A DNA stretch of 64,000 bases, from positions 124,001 to 188,000 of the forward strand of contig NZ_LQOW01000005.1 in the NCBI RefSeq assembly GCF_002102185.1, read 5' to 3'. The notes beneath the pieces were generated by a model, which was not told the DNA's origin, did no database searches, and worked only from the letters and a program-made list of their open reading frames with translations. Within the stretch, counting starts at the first letter, position 1. Each line of letters starts with the position of its first letter. Positions 1-9,561 of this stretch are shown in pieces. The stretch comes from Mycobacterium fragae. GTDB taxonomy: Bacteria; Actinomycetota; Actinomycetes; Mycobacteriales; Mycobacteriaceae. A program made the translations under genes and the position numbers.

Positions 1-555
1 AAACAGGAAGTCCTGTAACAACTCTCGGTAATGCGGGCGGCAGGTGTCGTCGCCCAGCGAGGTGATCTCCAGCCGGAACCCGTCGAGGCCCAGCGAGCGG
101 AAGCCGGCGTCGGCGACCGCGATCACCTCGGCGTCCAGCGCGGGGTCGTCGACGCCGATTGCCTCCACACCGACCTGCTGCAGTTGGCGATAGCGCCCGG
201 CCTGGGGCCGCTCGTAGCGGAAGAACGGCCCGGCATAGCACAGCTTGATGGGCAGCGCCCCGCGGTCCAGGCCGTGTTCGATCACCGCACGCACCACCCC
301 GGCGGTGCCCTCCGGGCGCAGCGTGACCGAGCGGTCGCCGCGGTCGGTGAAGGTGTACATCTCCTTCGACACCACGTCGGTGGACTCCCCCACGCCGCGC
401 GCGAAAAGCGCGGTATCCTCGAAGATCGGCAGCTCGATGTCGCTGTAGCCGGCCCGGCGGGCGGCGTCGAGCAACCCGTCGCGCACCGCGACGAACTGCG
501 CCGAGTCGGGCGGGACGTATTCCGGCACGCCCTTTGGCGCGCTGAATTGGGTCAC
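1..555 (-). CDS. hisS: histidyl-tRNA synthetase (N-terminal part)
   Basis: Class II aminoacyl-tRNA synthetase that charges tRNA-His. Only the first 185 codons are inside the window; the 3' end runs off the left edge. The protein starts with GTG and reads [12 protein letters not shown], close to mycobacterial HisS. The class II motif 1 region ([16 protein letters not shown]) and the motif 2 region ([14 protein letters not shown], then [13 protein letters not shown]) are visible. The start codon overlaps the stop of the upstream hydrolase gene by 4 bases (GTGA), so the two are probably co-translated, as in M. tuberculosis Rv2581c-Rv2580c. Confidence 0.96.
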   Translation of the reverse strand, partial: MTQFSAPKGVPEYVPPDSAQFVAVRDGLLDAARRAGYSDIELPIFEDTALFARGVGESTDVVSKEMYTFTDRGDRSVTLRPEGTAGVVRAVIEHGLDRGALPIKLCYAGPFFRYERPQAGRYRQLQQVGVEAIGVDDPALDAEVIAVADAGFRSLGLDGFRLEITSLGDDTCRPHYRELLQDFLF

Positions 556-1214
556 GGGCTGAGCCCCTCGAGAAACGGGTTGTAGCGGCGTTCGGCGCCG
601 ATCGTGGTCTGCGGGCCGTGTCCGGGCAGCACCACCGTCTTGTCGTCGAGGACCAGCAGCTTGTCGACGATCGAGCACATCAGGTCGCGCCCGCTGCCAC
701 CGAACAGGTCGGTGCGGCCCACCGAGCGCTCGAACAGGGTGTCACCGGTGAACACGATGTCGTCATCGTCGCTCACCCGGAAGACCACCGAGCCGCGGGT
801 GTGGCCGGGCGTGTGGTCGACGGTGACGCTGACGCCCGCGAGGTCGATTTTGTCGCCGTCCCGGTCCAGTTCGACGACCTGCTCGGGCTCGCGGAACATG
901 GCGCCCAGCAGTATCTGTCCCAGCCGCGGACCGAAGCCCTTGATCGGGTCGGTCAGCATGAACCGGTCCTCGGGGTGGATGTATGCCGGGCAGCCGAAGG
1001 TGTCGGATACCTTCTGCGCCGACCAGATATGGTCGATGTGGCCGTGCGTGAGCAGCACGGCCGCGGGGGTCAGCCGATTCTTGTCAAGGATGCGCCGCAG
1101 CTGGCCCATCGCACGCTGGCCTGGGTCGACGATGATGGCGTCCGCTCCCGGGTGCGGCGCCAGCACATAGCAATTGCACTGCAGCAACCCGGCGGGAAAT
1201 CCGGTGATCAACAC
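552..1214 (-). CDS. metallo-beta-lactamase fold hydrolase, glyoxalase II-like
   Basis: Zinc-dependent hydrolase of 220 aa, homologue of Rv2581c. The family hydrolyses thioesters such as acylated glutathione or mycothiol; the substrate here is unknown. The metal-binding HxHxDH motif is present at residues 57-62 (LLTHGHIDH), followed by the conserved HTPGHT and FTGDTLF motifs and a late GHG histidine. I chose the GTG at 1214 ([15 protein letters not shown]) because it matches the family N-terminus; an in-frame extension to 1259 adds residues the family lacks. It lies directly upstream of hisS and is divergent from ppiB across 110 bases. Confidence 0.9.
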   Translation of the reverse strand: MLITGFPAGLLQCNCYVLAPHPGADAIIVDPGQRAMGQLRRILDKNRLTPAAVLLTHGHIDHIWSAQKVSDTFGCPAYIHPEDRFMLTDPIKGFGPRLGQILLGAMFREPEQVVELDRDGDKIDLAGVSVTVDHTPGHTRGSVVFRVSDDDDIVFTGDTLFERSVGRTDLFGGSGRDLMCSIVDKLLVLDDKTVVLPGHGPQTTIGAERRYNPFLEGLSP

Positions 1215-1287
1215 GAGGTCCAGTTTCCCATTACCGTGCCGCAGCCCGGCCCGCGCCACCTGTATTCAGCATCGGCTGGCACACTCA

Positions 1288-1300
1288 TGCTGACTCAGCA
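1288..1300. promoter_or_regulatory. 13-base palindrome between divergent genes
   Basis: TGCTGA-C-TCAGCA is a perfect palindrome in the 110-base gap between the divergent hydrolase and ppiB genes, 24 bases before the ppiB start. It could be an operator for either gene. No cognate regulator can be named. Confidence 0.35.
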
Positions 1301-1324
1301 CACGAACACGAAAGGATATCGGCG

Positions 1325-2194
1325 GTGCCGACCAACGAGCAGCGACGTGCGAATGCCAAGCGCAAACTGGAGCGCCAGCAGGAACGCCGGGCACAGCGCG
1401 CCCGTCGTAATCGCCTCATCGCGATCGTCGGCGCAGCGCTCGCAGCGGTGGCCGTCGTGATCGCGGTGGTGCTCACCTTCGTTCTCACCAATCAGGACAA
1501 GAACAAGCAGGCATCAACCGCCGGCAGCTCACCGACGTCAAACGCATTCCCGGGTGTTCCCCCGTTGCCATCGTTCAAGCCGCCCGCGAACCTGGGCGCC
1601 AACTGCCAGTACCCGCCTTCACCGGATCCGGCCAGCAAGCCGGTGAAACCGCCGAGGACGGGCAAAGTCCCCACCGACCCGGCCCAGGTCAGTGTCAGCA
1701 TGGTGACCGACCAGGGCAATGTCGGCTTGCTGCTCGCCAACAACGAGTCGCCTTGCACCGTCAACAGTTTCGTCAGCCTGGCGACGCAAAAGTTCTTCGA
1801 CGGCACGCAATGCCACCGGTTGTCCACATCGCCGACCCTGAGCGTGCTGCAATGCGGCGACCCGAAGGGCGACGGCACTGGCGGGCCGGGGTATCAGTTC
1901 GCCAACGAATACCCCACCGACCAGTACAAGCCCGACGACCCCAAGGCGCATGAGCCGGTCGTGTACCCACGCGGCACCTTGGCCATGGCCAACAGCGGCC
2001 CGAACACCAACGGCAGCCAATTCTTCATGGTGTACAAGGACTCCCAGCTGCCACCCGAATACACCGTCTTCGGCAAGATTCAGGACGACGGGCTGGCCAC
2101 CCTGGACAAGATCGCCAAGGGCGGCGTCGCCGGTGGCGGTGAGGACGGGTCGCCGACGATTCCGGTGACGATCACGTCGGTGCGGCTCGACTAA
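1325..2194 (+). CDS. ppiB: membrane-anchored peptidyl-prolyl cis-trans isomerase B
   Basis: Cyclophilin-type prolyl isomerase of 289 aa, slightly shorter than the 308 aa M. tuberculosis PpiB. A highly charged cytoplasmic N-terminus (residues 1-30, Arg/Lys/Gln rich) is followed by one membrane segment at about 31-55 and a Pro/Ser-rich linker. The cyclophilin domain runs from about residue 115 to the end, with the core FVSLATQKFFDG and NTNGSQFFMVYKDS motifs. It probably folds proteins on the outer face of the membrane. The GTG start at 1325 is preceded by GAAAGGA. Confidence 0.93.
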   Translation: MPTNEQRRANAKRKLERQQERRAQRARRNRLIAIVGAALAAVAVVIAVVLTFVLTNQDKNKQASTAGSSPTSNAFPGVPPLPSFKPPANLGANCQYPPSPDPASKPVKPPRTGKVPTDPAQVSVSMVTDQGNVGLLLANNESPCTVNSFVSLATQKFFDGTQCHRLSTSPTLSVLQCGDPKGDGTGGPGYQFANEYPTDQYKPDDPKAHEPVVYPRGTLAMANSGPNTNGSQFFMVYKDSQLPPEYTVFGKIQDDGLATLDKIAKGGVAGGGEDGSPTIPVTITSVRLD

Positions 2195-2207
2195 GGCGCG
2201 CAACGAA

Positions 2208-2948
2208 TTAGGCTGCGGACCCGCTCGAGGGCGGGGGGCTGCCGGGCGTGAACCAGGCGACTTTGGCGTGCCAGGATCGAGCCGAGCCGTACGCGAAGCC
2301 GATCGCGCCCAAGCATGCGCACAACCAGACGGGCAGCGTGGTATCGATGCCGATCTCGGCGGTGATCACCTGGATCGCGGTCGCCGCCACACCGAAGCCG
2401 GCCGAGGTCAAATACAGGTTGACCGTCGCCGTCGAGCGGGGATCTTCGCGAAGGATCAACAGCACCCTGCCCGCGTAGCTGAACAAATAGATCAGCAGCG
2501 CTCCCAGCACCAGCCAGTAGGCGCCGAACCAGAGGGTGCTGACGTGGGCCGGGAACAGGTCATGGTGGTAGCCCTCGTCGGCGATGATGAACACCGCCAG
2601 GAGCAGCGGAATGCCCAGCCGCAGCGGCATTTCGATGTGCCGGCGAAAGAGGCTGCGGAGCTGGCGTTCGTGGTCCAGCCGGGCCAACCCGTGGTGGATG
2701 ATCGCAGTCACCGCGACGATCAGGCAGATGTGGCCGAGCAGATCTTCCACATTCCACCGCCCGGTCATCCGGTGCAGCACGGGTCCCAGGGTGGCCGATG
2801 CCCACGGCGACATCAGCAGCACGGCACAGCCTTGCAGGGCGATGTTGAGGGTCGCGCCAGCTTCCCACCGGGACCGCCAGGTGTGGCGACGGATCCACAG
2901 GCTGTAGATGATGGCGGCCAGCGTGGCGACGATGAGTGCGGACATCAT
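2208..2948 (-). CDS. multi-pass membrane protein of unknown function, paired with an HTH protein
   Basis: About 246 aa with six or seven hydrophobic segments and a short Pro/Ser-rich C-terminal tail. Polar loops carry HHGLARLDHERQ and DEGYHHD. I do not recognise a characterised family. The layout (small DNA-binding protein followed by a seven-helix protein) recalls actinobacterial putative transporter/regulator pairs, but that is only resemblance. The ATG at 2948 was chosen; GTG or TTG codons 4-9 bases upstream are also possible. It follows the HTH gene by 29 bases and is presumably in its operon. The pair is absent between ppiB and relA of M. tuberculosis. Confidence 0.7.
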   Translation of the reverse strand: MMSALIVATLAAIIYSLWIRRHTWRSRWEAGATLNIALQGCAVLLMSPWASATLGPVLHRMTGRWNVEDLLGHICLIVAVTAIIHHGLARLDHERQLRSLFRRHIEMPLRLGIPLLLAVFIIADEGYHHDLFPAHVSTLWFGAYWLVLGALLIYLFSYAGRVLLILREDPRSTATVNLYLTSAGFGVAATAIQVITAEIGIDTTLPVWLCACLGAIGFAYGSARSWHAKVAWFTPGSPPPSSGSAA

Positions 2949-2977
2949 TGGCACCAACCAACTTACCCGCGGTCGAG

Positions 2978-3286
2978 TCAGACGGGCGGTTTGGTCGGGT
3001 CCGGGTGTAGGTCGCGCAATCTCAGTTTGTGCGGCGTTGATTCGACGTATTCGGTGACCGCCTCGGGCCGGATCAATCCGAAGCGGACTTGTAGGTCGAC
3101 CGGATTCAGTCCGAAGTACTCGGCGGCTCTGATGAGGTTGTCGGCCGTGATGAGCCTGCCCTCGCGAGCCGCCTTGTAGTACGCCGACTTGCGATAGCCG
3201 AACGCCTCATAGACCTCGGTGGCGGCCAGCGGCCTGCCGACAAGGTAGGGCAGCACCACGGTCGGGTCTTTATCTCGGTCTTCCAT
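2978..3286 (-). CDS. small helix-turn-helix DNA-binding protein
   Basis: 102 aa. The segment at residues 20-60 (ATEVYEAFGYRKSAYYKAAREG, then ITADNLIRAAEYFGL) reads as a XRE/Cro-like helix-turn-helix followed by a helix that commonly ends such domains in mycobacteria and their phages. The C-terminal 40 residues hold no recognisable domain. The ATG is preceded by GAGAG. It lies first in a two-gene operon with the membrane protein and is divergent from a secreted-protein gene, so it may regulate both from the 147-base gap. Confidence 0.65.
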   Translation of the reverse strand: MEDRDKDPTVVLPYLVGRPLAATEVYEAFGYRKSAYYKAAREGRLITADNLIRAAEYFGLNPVDLQVRFGLIRPEAVTEYVESTPHKLRLRDLHPDPTKPPV

Positions 3287-3336
3287 GAGCTCTCACAGTG
3301 CCTTTGGTGGAAAAGGTCCCGATTACCTGGACGTAA

Positions 3337-3351
3337 TAACTATGTTAACTA
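3337..3351. promoter_or_regulatory. direct repeat in divergent promoter region
   Basis: TAACTA occurs twice, separated by TGT, in the AT-rich gap between the HTH gene and the secreted-protein gene. A TTTATATAG stretch near 3380 could serve as a -10 for the rightward gene. This is a candidate binding site for the adjacent HTH protein; inference only. Confidence 0.3.
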
Positions 3352-3433
3352 CCGGAGTTCACTTTTTTGGACTAGAGTTTGTTTATATAGCCCAAAGTCT
3401 ATTGCCGAAGTTGCGACCGCGCGGGAGAAGCCC

Positions 3434-3736
3434 ATGTCGGTACACGAAAACATTCAGGCCCCTGGCCGGCGGCGGCCACACGAGAGATCGGTCGTGCTGC
3501 AACTCGCGCAACGGGCGGCGATAGCCGGCGTCGGTGCGCTGGCGATCATCGGCACCGTCGGCAGTGCCGACCTGCTGGGACAAGCCCGCGCGGACAGCCC
3601 GCCGTGCGTGGCCGGCCCGACACAACCTTGCCCGGCGCCGGTGCCTGACGCGGCCAATGCGCCGAGTCAACAATCCGGCCCGCAGCTGGTTTGCACGTCA
3701 GCGGGAATGTTCGGGCAGCACTGCTACCGCCGATAG
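3434..3736 (+). CDS. small secreted Cys-containing protein
   Basis: 100 aa with a basic N-terminus (residues 10-30), a hydrophobic stretch (about 29-50) and an ARA-DS signal-peptidase I-like site near residue 54. The mature part is about 46 residues, Pro/Ala/Gln rich, with four cysteines that could form two disulphides. No family recognised. GGGAGAAGCCC precedes the ATG. The TAG stop abuts the relA stop (TAG/CTA) with no intergenic base, so the two convergent genes meet end to end. Confidence 0.7.
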   Translation: MSVHENIQAPGRRRPHERSVVLQLAQRAAIAGVGALAIIGTVGSADLLGQARADSPPCVAGPTQPCPAPVPDAANAPSQQSGPQLVCTSAGMFGQHCYRR

Positions 3737-6094
3737 CTAGGCCGCCGACGTCACCCGGTAGACGTCGTAGACGCCCTCGACACTGCGCACCACGTCGAGC
3801 AGGTGCCCCAGATGCTTCGGATCGCCCATCTCGAAGGTGAACCGGCTGACGGCCACCCGGTCGTTCGAGGTGGTCACCGATGCCGACAGGATGTTGACCT
3901 TTTCGTCCGCCAGCGCCCGGGTGATATCCGACAACAGCCGGTGCCGGTCGAGCGCCTCGACCTGAATCGCCACCAGGAACACCGACGACGCCGACGGCGC
4001 CCAACGCACCTCGATGATGCGTTCGGCCTGCTGCTGCAGAGACGCGGCGTTGGTGCAGTCGGTGCGGTGCACGCTGACCCCGCCGCCGCGGGTGACGAAT
4101 CCCATGATCTGGTCGCCGGGCACCGGCGTGCAGCACTTGGCCAGCTTGGTCAGGACCCCCGGAGCGCCCGGCACCGCCACCCCGACGTCGTCGGTGCTGC
4201 GCGCGCGGCGCGGCATCGTGGCGGGGGTCGACCGTTCGGCAAGGTCCTCTTCCGCCTGCTCGATACCACCGAGCTCGGCCAGCAGCCGCTGCACGACATG
4301 CTTGGCCGAGACGTGGCCCTCGCCGATCGCGGTGTAGAGCGCGGACACGTCGGCGTAGTGCAGTTCGTTGGCCACCGCTGCCATGGACCCGCCATTGACC
4401 AAGCGCTGCAACGGAAGTCCGCCGCGGCGCACCTCGCGGGCCATCGCTTCTTTACCGGATTCCAGCGCTTCCTCGCGACGTTCCTTGGCGAACCACTGGC
4501 GGATCTTGGTCTTGGCGCGCGGTGACACCACGAACTGCTGCCAGTCCCGCGACGGCCCGGCGTTGGGCGCCTTGGAGGTGAAAACCTCCACAACTTCCCC
4601 GTTTTCCAGCTTGCGCTCCAGCGCAACCAGTCGCCCGTTCACCCGGGCCCCGATGCAGCGATGGCCGACCTCGGTGTGTACCGCGTAGGCGAAGTCCACC
4701 GGCGTCGACCCGGTGGGCAGCGTGATCACGTCACCCTTCGGGGTGAACACGAAGATCTCTTTGACCGCAAGGTCATAGCGCAACGACTCCAAGAACTCGC
4801 CGGGATCGGCGGCCTCACGCTGCCAGTCGAGCAGTTGGCGCATCCAGGCCATGTCGTCGATCTCGGCGGCCGCGTGGGGGTGCGGAACTCCGTTGCGGCC
4901 CTTGGCTTCCTTGTAGCGCCAGTGCGCCGCGATGCCGTATTCCGCCGTGCGGTGCATGTTGCGGGTGCGAATCTGCACCTCCAGTGGTTTGCCTTCCGGG
5001 CCGACGACGGTGGTGTGCAACGACTGGTATACCCCGTATCGCGGCTGGGCGATGTAGTCCTTGAACCGGCCGGCCATCGGCTGCCACAGCGAATGCACCA
5101 CGCCCACAGCGGCATAACAGTCCCGGATCTCGTCGCACAGGATGCGGATGCCGACCAGGTCGTGGATGTCGTCGAAGTCGCGGCCCTTGACGATCATCTT
5201 CTGATAGATCGACCAGTAGTGCTTGGGACGGCCCTCGACCACGGCATTGATCTTCGCCGCAGTCAGGTTGGCGACGATCTCGGCGCGCACCTTGGCCAGG
5301 TAGGTGTCCCGCGACGGCGCACGACCGGCCACCAGCCGCACGATCTCCTCGTACTTCTTGGGGTGCAGGATCGCGAACGATAGATCCTCGAGCTCCCACT
5401 TGACGGTGGCCATTCCCAGCCGATGGGCAAGCGGCGCAATCACTTCCAGCGTTTCGCGGGCTTTGCGGGCCTGCTTCTCCGGCGGCAGGAAGCGCATGGT
5501 CCGCATGTTGTGTAGCCGGTCGGCCACCTTGATCACCAGCACCCGCGGATCGCGCGCCATCGCGGTGATCATCTTGCGGATGGTCTCGCCCTCGGCGGCG
5601 CTGCCCAGCACCACCCGGTCCAGCTTGGTCACCCCGTCGACGAGATGACCGACCTCCTCGCCGAATTCCTCGGACAGCTGCTCCAGCGTGTATCCGGTGT
5701 CTTCGACGGTGTCGTGGAGCAGGGCGGCGACCAGCGTGGTGGTGTCCATGCCGAGCTCGGCGAGGATGTTGGCGACGGCCAGCGGATGGGTGATGTACGG
5801 ATCCCCGGAGTGCCGCATCTGGTCGGCGTGCCGCTGCTCGGCGACCTCGTAGGCGCGCTGCAACAGCGACAGGTCGGCTTTCGGGTGGATCTCGCGGTGC
5901 ACTGCCACCAGCGGCTCGAGCACCGGGCTGACCGTGCTGCGCTGCGCGGTCATCCGCCGCGCCAACCGGGCCCGGACCCGTCGCGACGCACTTGTGGAGG
6001 TCTTCAGTCCGACCCGAGTCTCAGCGGGCAGCGCATCGGGGACGGGCAGCGGCTCGGTGGCTGGCTGCAGGGCCGTGCGCTGATCGTCCGCCAC
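3737..6094 (-). CDS. relA: bifunctional (p)ppGpp synthetase/hydrolase
   Basis: Long RSH protein, 785 aa, that makes and degrades the stringent-response alarmone. Visible in order: HD hydrolase domain with HDTVED near residue 126, synthetase domain with [14 protein letters not shown] and [12 protein letters not shown] near 350, TGS domain near 450 ([20 protein letters not shown]), a zinc-finger-like region with KCCTPVPGD, and a C-terminal ACT domain. The open frame continues to a GTG at 6103, but I prefer the GTG at 6094: GGAGG lies 8 bases upstream and the N-terminus ADDQRTA matches the M. tuberculosis protein. Lies 31 bases downstream of apt. Confidence 0.96.
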   Translation of the reverse strand: MADDQRTALQPATEPLPVPDALPAETRVGLKTSTSASRRVRARLARRMTAQRSTVSPVLEPLVAVHREIHPKADLSLLQRAYEVAEQRHADQMRHSGDPYITHPLAVANILAELGMDTTTLVAALLHDTVEDTGYTLEQLSEEFGEEVGHLVDGVTKLDRVVLGSAAEGETIRKMITAMARDPRVLVIKVADRLHNMRTMRFLPPEKQARKARETLEVIAPLAHRLGMATVKWELEDLSFAILHPKKYEEIVRLVAGRAPSRDTYLAKVRAEIVANLTAAKINAVVEGRPKHYWSIYQKMIVKGRDFDDIHDLVGIRILCDEIRDCYAAVGVVHSLWQPMAGRFKDYIAQPRYGVYQSLHTTVVGPEGKPLEVQIRTRNMHRTAEYGIAAHWRYKEAKGRNGVPHPHAAAEIDDMAWMRQLLDWQREAADPGEFLESLRYDLAVKEIFVFTPKGDVITLPTGSTPVDFAYAVHTEVGHRCIGARVNGRLVALERKLENGEVVEVFTSKAPNAGPSRDWQQFVVSPRAKTKIRQWFAKERREEALESGKEAMAREVRRGGLPLQRLVNGGSMAAVANELHYADVSALYTAIGEGHVSAKHVVQRLLAELGGIEQAEEDLAERSTPATMPRRARSTDDVGVAVPGAPGVLTKLAKCCTPVPGDQIMGFVTRGGGVSVHRTDCTNAASLQQQAERIIEVRWAPSASSVFLVAIQVEALDRHRLLSDITRALADEKVNILSASVTTSNDRVAVSRFTFEMGDPKHLGHLLDVVRSVEGVYDVYRVTSAA

Positions 6095-6125
6095 GTTCGT
6101 CACCTCCGAGTCCCCAGGATATCGC

Positions 6126-6641
6126 TCAAATGCGGCGCAAGCTGTGGACCTGAAGCGGGGCGACGACTCCGCGACCGCCCAGCGCGGTCAACTCGAGCAC
6201 CACCGCGGCCATAGTCACGGTGGCGCCGCAATGCTCGAGCAGCCGCCGCGCCGCGGCCACTGTGCCGCCGGTGGCCAGAACGTCGTCGACGATCACCACG
6301 CTGCGGCCGGCCAACTCGATGCCCTCCGCGGGGATCTCCAGACTGGCGGCGCCGTACTCGAGGTCATATTGCTCGGCATGCACCGGCGGCGGCAGCTTGC
6401 CCGCCTTGCGGATGGCGAGCATCCCGGTTCCTAACCGAAGCGCCACGGCGCCGCCCACAAGGAATCCGCGGGCGTCAATACCTGCAATCAAGTCAGCGCC
6501 CGACGCGATGCCGGCCAGCGCCTCGGTCACCGCGGCCAGCCCCCCGGGGTCGGCGAAGACCGGGGTCAGGTCCTCGAACTGGACACCTGGAACAGGGAAG
6601 TCGGCGACGGTGCGGGTCAGCGACACGATGAGGTCAGTCAC
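6126..6641 (-). CDS. apt: adenine phosphoribosyltransferase
   Basis: Converts adenine and PRPP to AMP in purine salvage; 171 aa. The PRPP-binding motif [13 protein letters not shown] and the early [17 protein letters not shown] segment are diagnostic. The start is GTG at 6641, overlapping the stop of the upstream lipoprotein gene by 4 bases (GTGA); a longer frame to 6776 has no family support. Its place between secF/lipoprotein and relA is conserved in mycobacteria, linking purine salvage and alarmone metabolism. Confidence 0.95.
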   Translation of the reverse strand: MTDLIVSLTRTVADFPVPGVQFEDLTPVFADPGGLAAVTEALAGIASGADLIAGIDARGFLVGGAVALRLGTGMLAIRKAGKLPPPVHAEQYDLEYGAASLEIPAEGIELAGRSVVIVDDVLATGGTVAAARRLLEHCGATVTMAAVVLELTALGGRGVVAPLQVHSLRRI

Positions 6642-8290
6642 CGCACCAGGACCCATCGGTCCATGTTCCAGCCCGCGCCCCAGCGGGTGGGGTTGCTGCT
6701 GACCGCATACATCTTCTTTGACGCCAAGAGCGAGCGCTGCTGGCGGTAGAGCGGCAACGTCGGCATGTCCTTCCACAGCACCGGCGCGCTCTCGGTCAGC
6801 AGCCGGACCTGCTCGGCCGGGTCGGTGGACACCGCCAGAGCGCTGATGATTCCGTCGATCTGGCCGTTGCTGTAGCCGGGCAGGTTGTTGCCGTTACCGG
6901 TGTGCAGGGCGTACGCGTCCAGCGCCGACGACCCGGTGGATCCGCTGCCGGTAGCGCCGCCGGTGCTGGCCAACAGCACGTCGATGTGGCCGTCTTTGAG
7001 CGTCTGCGGGCCGGTGGAGTCCGAGGTGACGTCGGAAATCTTGATACCGGCCGGGGCGCACGCCTTGGCGATCGCGCCGACGATGGCGGCCAGGCGCGCG
7101 TTGGGCGCCCGATAGCCGACCCGCACGGTCAGCGGCGCCCCTCCCAACGCGGCGCGCGCGGCATCGGGATTCGACTTGACGAATTGGCCCGCCTCCGGGA
7201 CGTTTTCGGCCCGCGCGATGGCGTCTTCGGCGGCGGTATGCAGCCGCGCGTTGGCGATCGGCGACCCGGCATCGCGCGCGATGACGTCACGCGGTGTGCA
7301 CGAGGCAACCGCGCGGCGTACGAGGCTGTCGGCGAAGCGGCCACGCGGGGCGAAGATCAGCTGCTCGATGCCGTCGGACGCCGAGTCGGTGCGGCGGTAG
7401 TTGTCCGGGGTGGCCAGCGACCCGGACGACCCGACCGCGACGTCGACGATGTCGGCGCTCTGGTCGTTGACCCGATCCTGGATGTCGGCTTTCTGCGGCC
7501 AGACCGTGATCCGCTTGGTCATCGGCTTGGCGCCCCACCAACGGTCATTCGCGACCAGGACCACCGCACCGCCGTCCATCACCGACTCGATTTTGTACGG
7601 CCCCGACGACGGGAAATGCTTGGTATCCAGGCCCGGCTTGAGATCCCACGTCGTGTTCCACAGCTGGGCGATGCGTGCGATGACCGGCGCGTTGTTGCTG
7701 AGCAGCGCGGTGGTCACATCGACACCGAGTTCGTCGGCGATGACGTGCGAGGGCATGATCTGGGTCGCGGTGAAAAGCTGCGTGTAGTCGACGACGGTGC
7801 GGTCCGGCGCGAATGACACCCGCGCTTTCTTCTGTCCCGGTTGACAGTCGATGGCGGCGATGTCGACGAAGCCGGCCTGGCTGGCGCCGTTGAAACCCGG
7901 GAATCGGCCTGCTTGGGCCGCCCACGCCAGCACCAGATCGTCGCAGGTGATCGGTTTGCCGTCGGAGTAGACGGCGTTATCGGCGATCTGGTAGTCGAGC
8001 ACCAACGGCGCACCGCCGACCACCGAGATGGTGCCGAAGTCATGGTCGGCGACGACCTGACCGTCGGGTCCGTGGTAGCCGAACCCGGTCAGCGTGCGCG
8101 CGAAAGCCTGCGCCGCGGCCGACGCGGCACCGGTGACGGTATTGGCGTTGTAGGTGACCAGCACGCCGTCGACGACGTAGTCGATCTGCCCCGCAGCCGT
8201 TCCGGAACAACCGGCCAGCATCGACGGCCCGACCGCCGCCAGCGTTGCCACCAGGCAGCTGACGGCCACACGCCGACGCCAGGCAGCCAC
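6638..8290 (-). CDS. substrate-binding lipoprotein, DppA/OppA family
   Basis: 550 aa homologue of Rv2585c, a family 5 solute-binding lipoprotein. A basic N-terminus and hydrophobic stretch end in the lipobox MLAGC with the lipidated Cys at residue 28, so it should sit on the outer face of the membrane. The body has the SBP family 5 pattern (VFSxGxPITCDD-like segment, [12 protein letters not shown], late TLPLYRQQ). No permease or ATPase gene is nearby, so it may not be an importer component. The GTG at 8290 was chosen; it lies 4 bases after the secF stop. Confidence 0.88.
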   Translation of the reverse strand: MAAWRRRVAVSCLVATLAAVGPSMLAGCSGTAAGQIDYVVDGVLVTYNANTVTGAASAAAQAFARTLTGFGYHGPDGQVVADHDFGTISVVGGAPLVLDYQIADNAVYSDGKPITCDDLVLAWAAQAGRFPGFNGASQAGFVDIAAIDCQPGQKKARVSFAPDRTVVDYTQLFTATQIMPSHVIADELGVDVTTALLSNNAPVIARIAQLWNTTWDLKPGLDTKHFPSSGPYKIESVMDGGAVVLVANDRWWGAKPMTKRITVWPQKADIQDRVNDQSADIVDVAVGSSGSLATPDNYRRTDSASDGIEQLIFAPRGRFADSLVRRAVASCTPRDVIARDAGSPIANARLHTAAEDAIARAENVPEAGQFVKSNPDAARAALGGAPLTVRVGYRAPNARLAAIVGAIAKACAPAGIKISDVTSDSTGPQTLKDGHIDVLLASTGGATGSGSTGSSALDAYALHTGNGNNLPGYSNGQIDGIISALAVSTDPAEQVRLLTESAPVLWKDMPTLPLYRQQRSLLASKKMYAVSSNPTRWGAGWNMDRWVLVR

Positions 8291-8294
8291 CGGG

Positions 8295-9557
8295 CTACCG
8301 CTTGTTTCGCTTGCCAGTCGGACGGGAACGGCGGCTACCGGTGGGACGCACCGGCCGCGCGCCAGGGGCCGGCTTGCTCGGCGCCGCACTGGCCGCGACG
8401 GTCGCACCGTTTTGCTCCTGCGGCTCGTCGTTGGCCGACTCGGTGCGCGAGGCGCTTTGCCCGGTCCGCTCGACGCCCGCGTTGCGGCGCCGGAGCACCC
8501 GCTGGGTGTGTGTGCGCACCAGCTCGGTGCGCTCGCGCAGGCTGACCAGCAACGGTGTGGCGAAGAAGATCGACGAATAGGTGCCGACGATGATGCCCAC
8601 CAACTGCACCAGCGCCAGGTCCTTCAGCGTGCCCACACCCAACAGCCACACCGCCACCACCAGCAGCGCGATCACCGGCAGCACCGAGATGAGGCTGGTG
8701 TTTATCGAGCGCATGAACGTCTGGTTGACCGCCAGGTTGGCCTGCTCGGCGAAGGTGCGCCGGGGTTTGTGCTGGAAGCCTTGGGTGTTCTCCTCGACCT
8801 TGTCGAACACGATGACGGTGTCGTAGATGGAGAACCCGAGAATGGTCAGCAGCCCGATGACCGTGGCCGGGGTGACCTCGAAGCCGACCAGCGAATAGAT
8901 CCCAGCGGTGACGCTCACGTCGAAGAACATCGCGGCCAGTGCCGAGATCGCCATGTAGCGCTCGTAGCGGGCGGTGATGTAGACGGAGACCAGCACCAGG
9001 AATACCACCAGCGCGATCACCGCCTTCTTGGTGATCTGACCGCCCCAGGTCTCCGACACCGCCGAATCGCTGATGGCCTGCTTACTGGGCTTCCCGTCCG
9101 GGCCCTTGGGCTGGAAACGGTCGAACAGCGCGGTTTTCAGCTTCGCCGTCTGGTCGTTGGACAGCGTTTCCGAGCGGATCTGCACGGTCGCCGAGGAGCC
9201 TTTGCCGACGATCACAACCGACTCGGCGTCGACACCGATGGTTTTCCTGAAGACGTCTTCTACCTGGCTGACCTGGACGGTGCCCGTCGCGGCCGAGACA
9301 GGCATCGACACCTTGGTGCCGCCGGCGAAGTCGATGCCGAAGGTGAACCCGCGCAACACGATGCTGGCGATCGCGATCGCCACGATCGCTCCGCTGATCG
9401 CGTACCACATCCGGCGGCGCCCGACGACTTCGAATGCGCCGGTGCCGGTGTAGAGGCGCGACAGGAAACTGTGGTGCGGCAGCGTGGCGCCGGCATCGTC
9501 GGCGACGGCGGCGTCGGACGCGGTGATCTCAACGGCTTCGGTTGCTTTGGAGGACAT
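8295..9557 (-). CDS. secF: protein-export membrane protein SecF
   Basis: 420 aa subunit of the SecDF complex, which uses the proton gradient to help pull proteins through SecYEG. Six membrane segments are expected; visible are GFTFGIDFAGGTKV after the first, VSETWGGQITKKAV before the second, and the conserved SIYDTVIVFDKVEEN and RSINTSLISVLPV motifs. The C-terminal 90 residues are a Ser/Pro/Arg-rich tail. ATG at 9557 was chosen over 9599 because GGGACGGGGATAGCGAA provides a ribosome site and the N-terminus then fits the family. Follows secD by 4 bases. Confidence 0.95.
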   Translation of the reverse strand: MSSKATEAVEITASDAAVADDAGATLPHHSFLSRLYTGTGAFEVVGRRRMWYAISGAIVAIAIASIVLRGFTFGIDFAGGTKVSMPVSAATGTVQVSQVEDVFRKTIGVDAESVVIVGKGSSATVQIRSETLSNDQTAKLKTALFDRFQPKGPDGKPSKQAISDSAVSETWGGQITKKAVIALVVFLVLVSVYITARYERYMAISALAAMFFDVSVTAGIYSLVGFEVTPATVIGLLTILGFSIYDTVIVFDKVEENTQGFQHKPRRTFAEQANLAVNQTFMRSINTSLISVLPVIALLVVAVWLLGVGTLKDLALVQLVGIIVGTYSSIFFATPLLVSLRERTELVRTHTQRVLRRRNAGVERTGQSASRTESANDEPQEQNGATVAASAAPSKPAPGARPVRPTGSRRSRPTGKRNKR

Positions 9558-9561
9558 TTCG

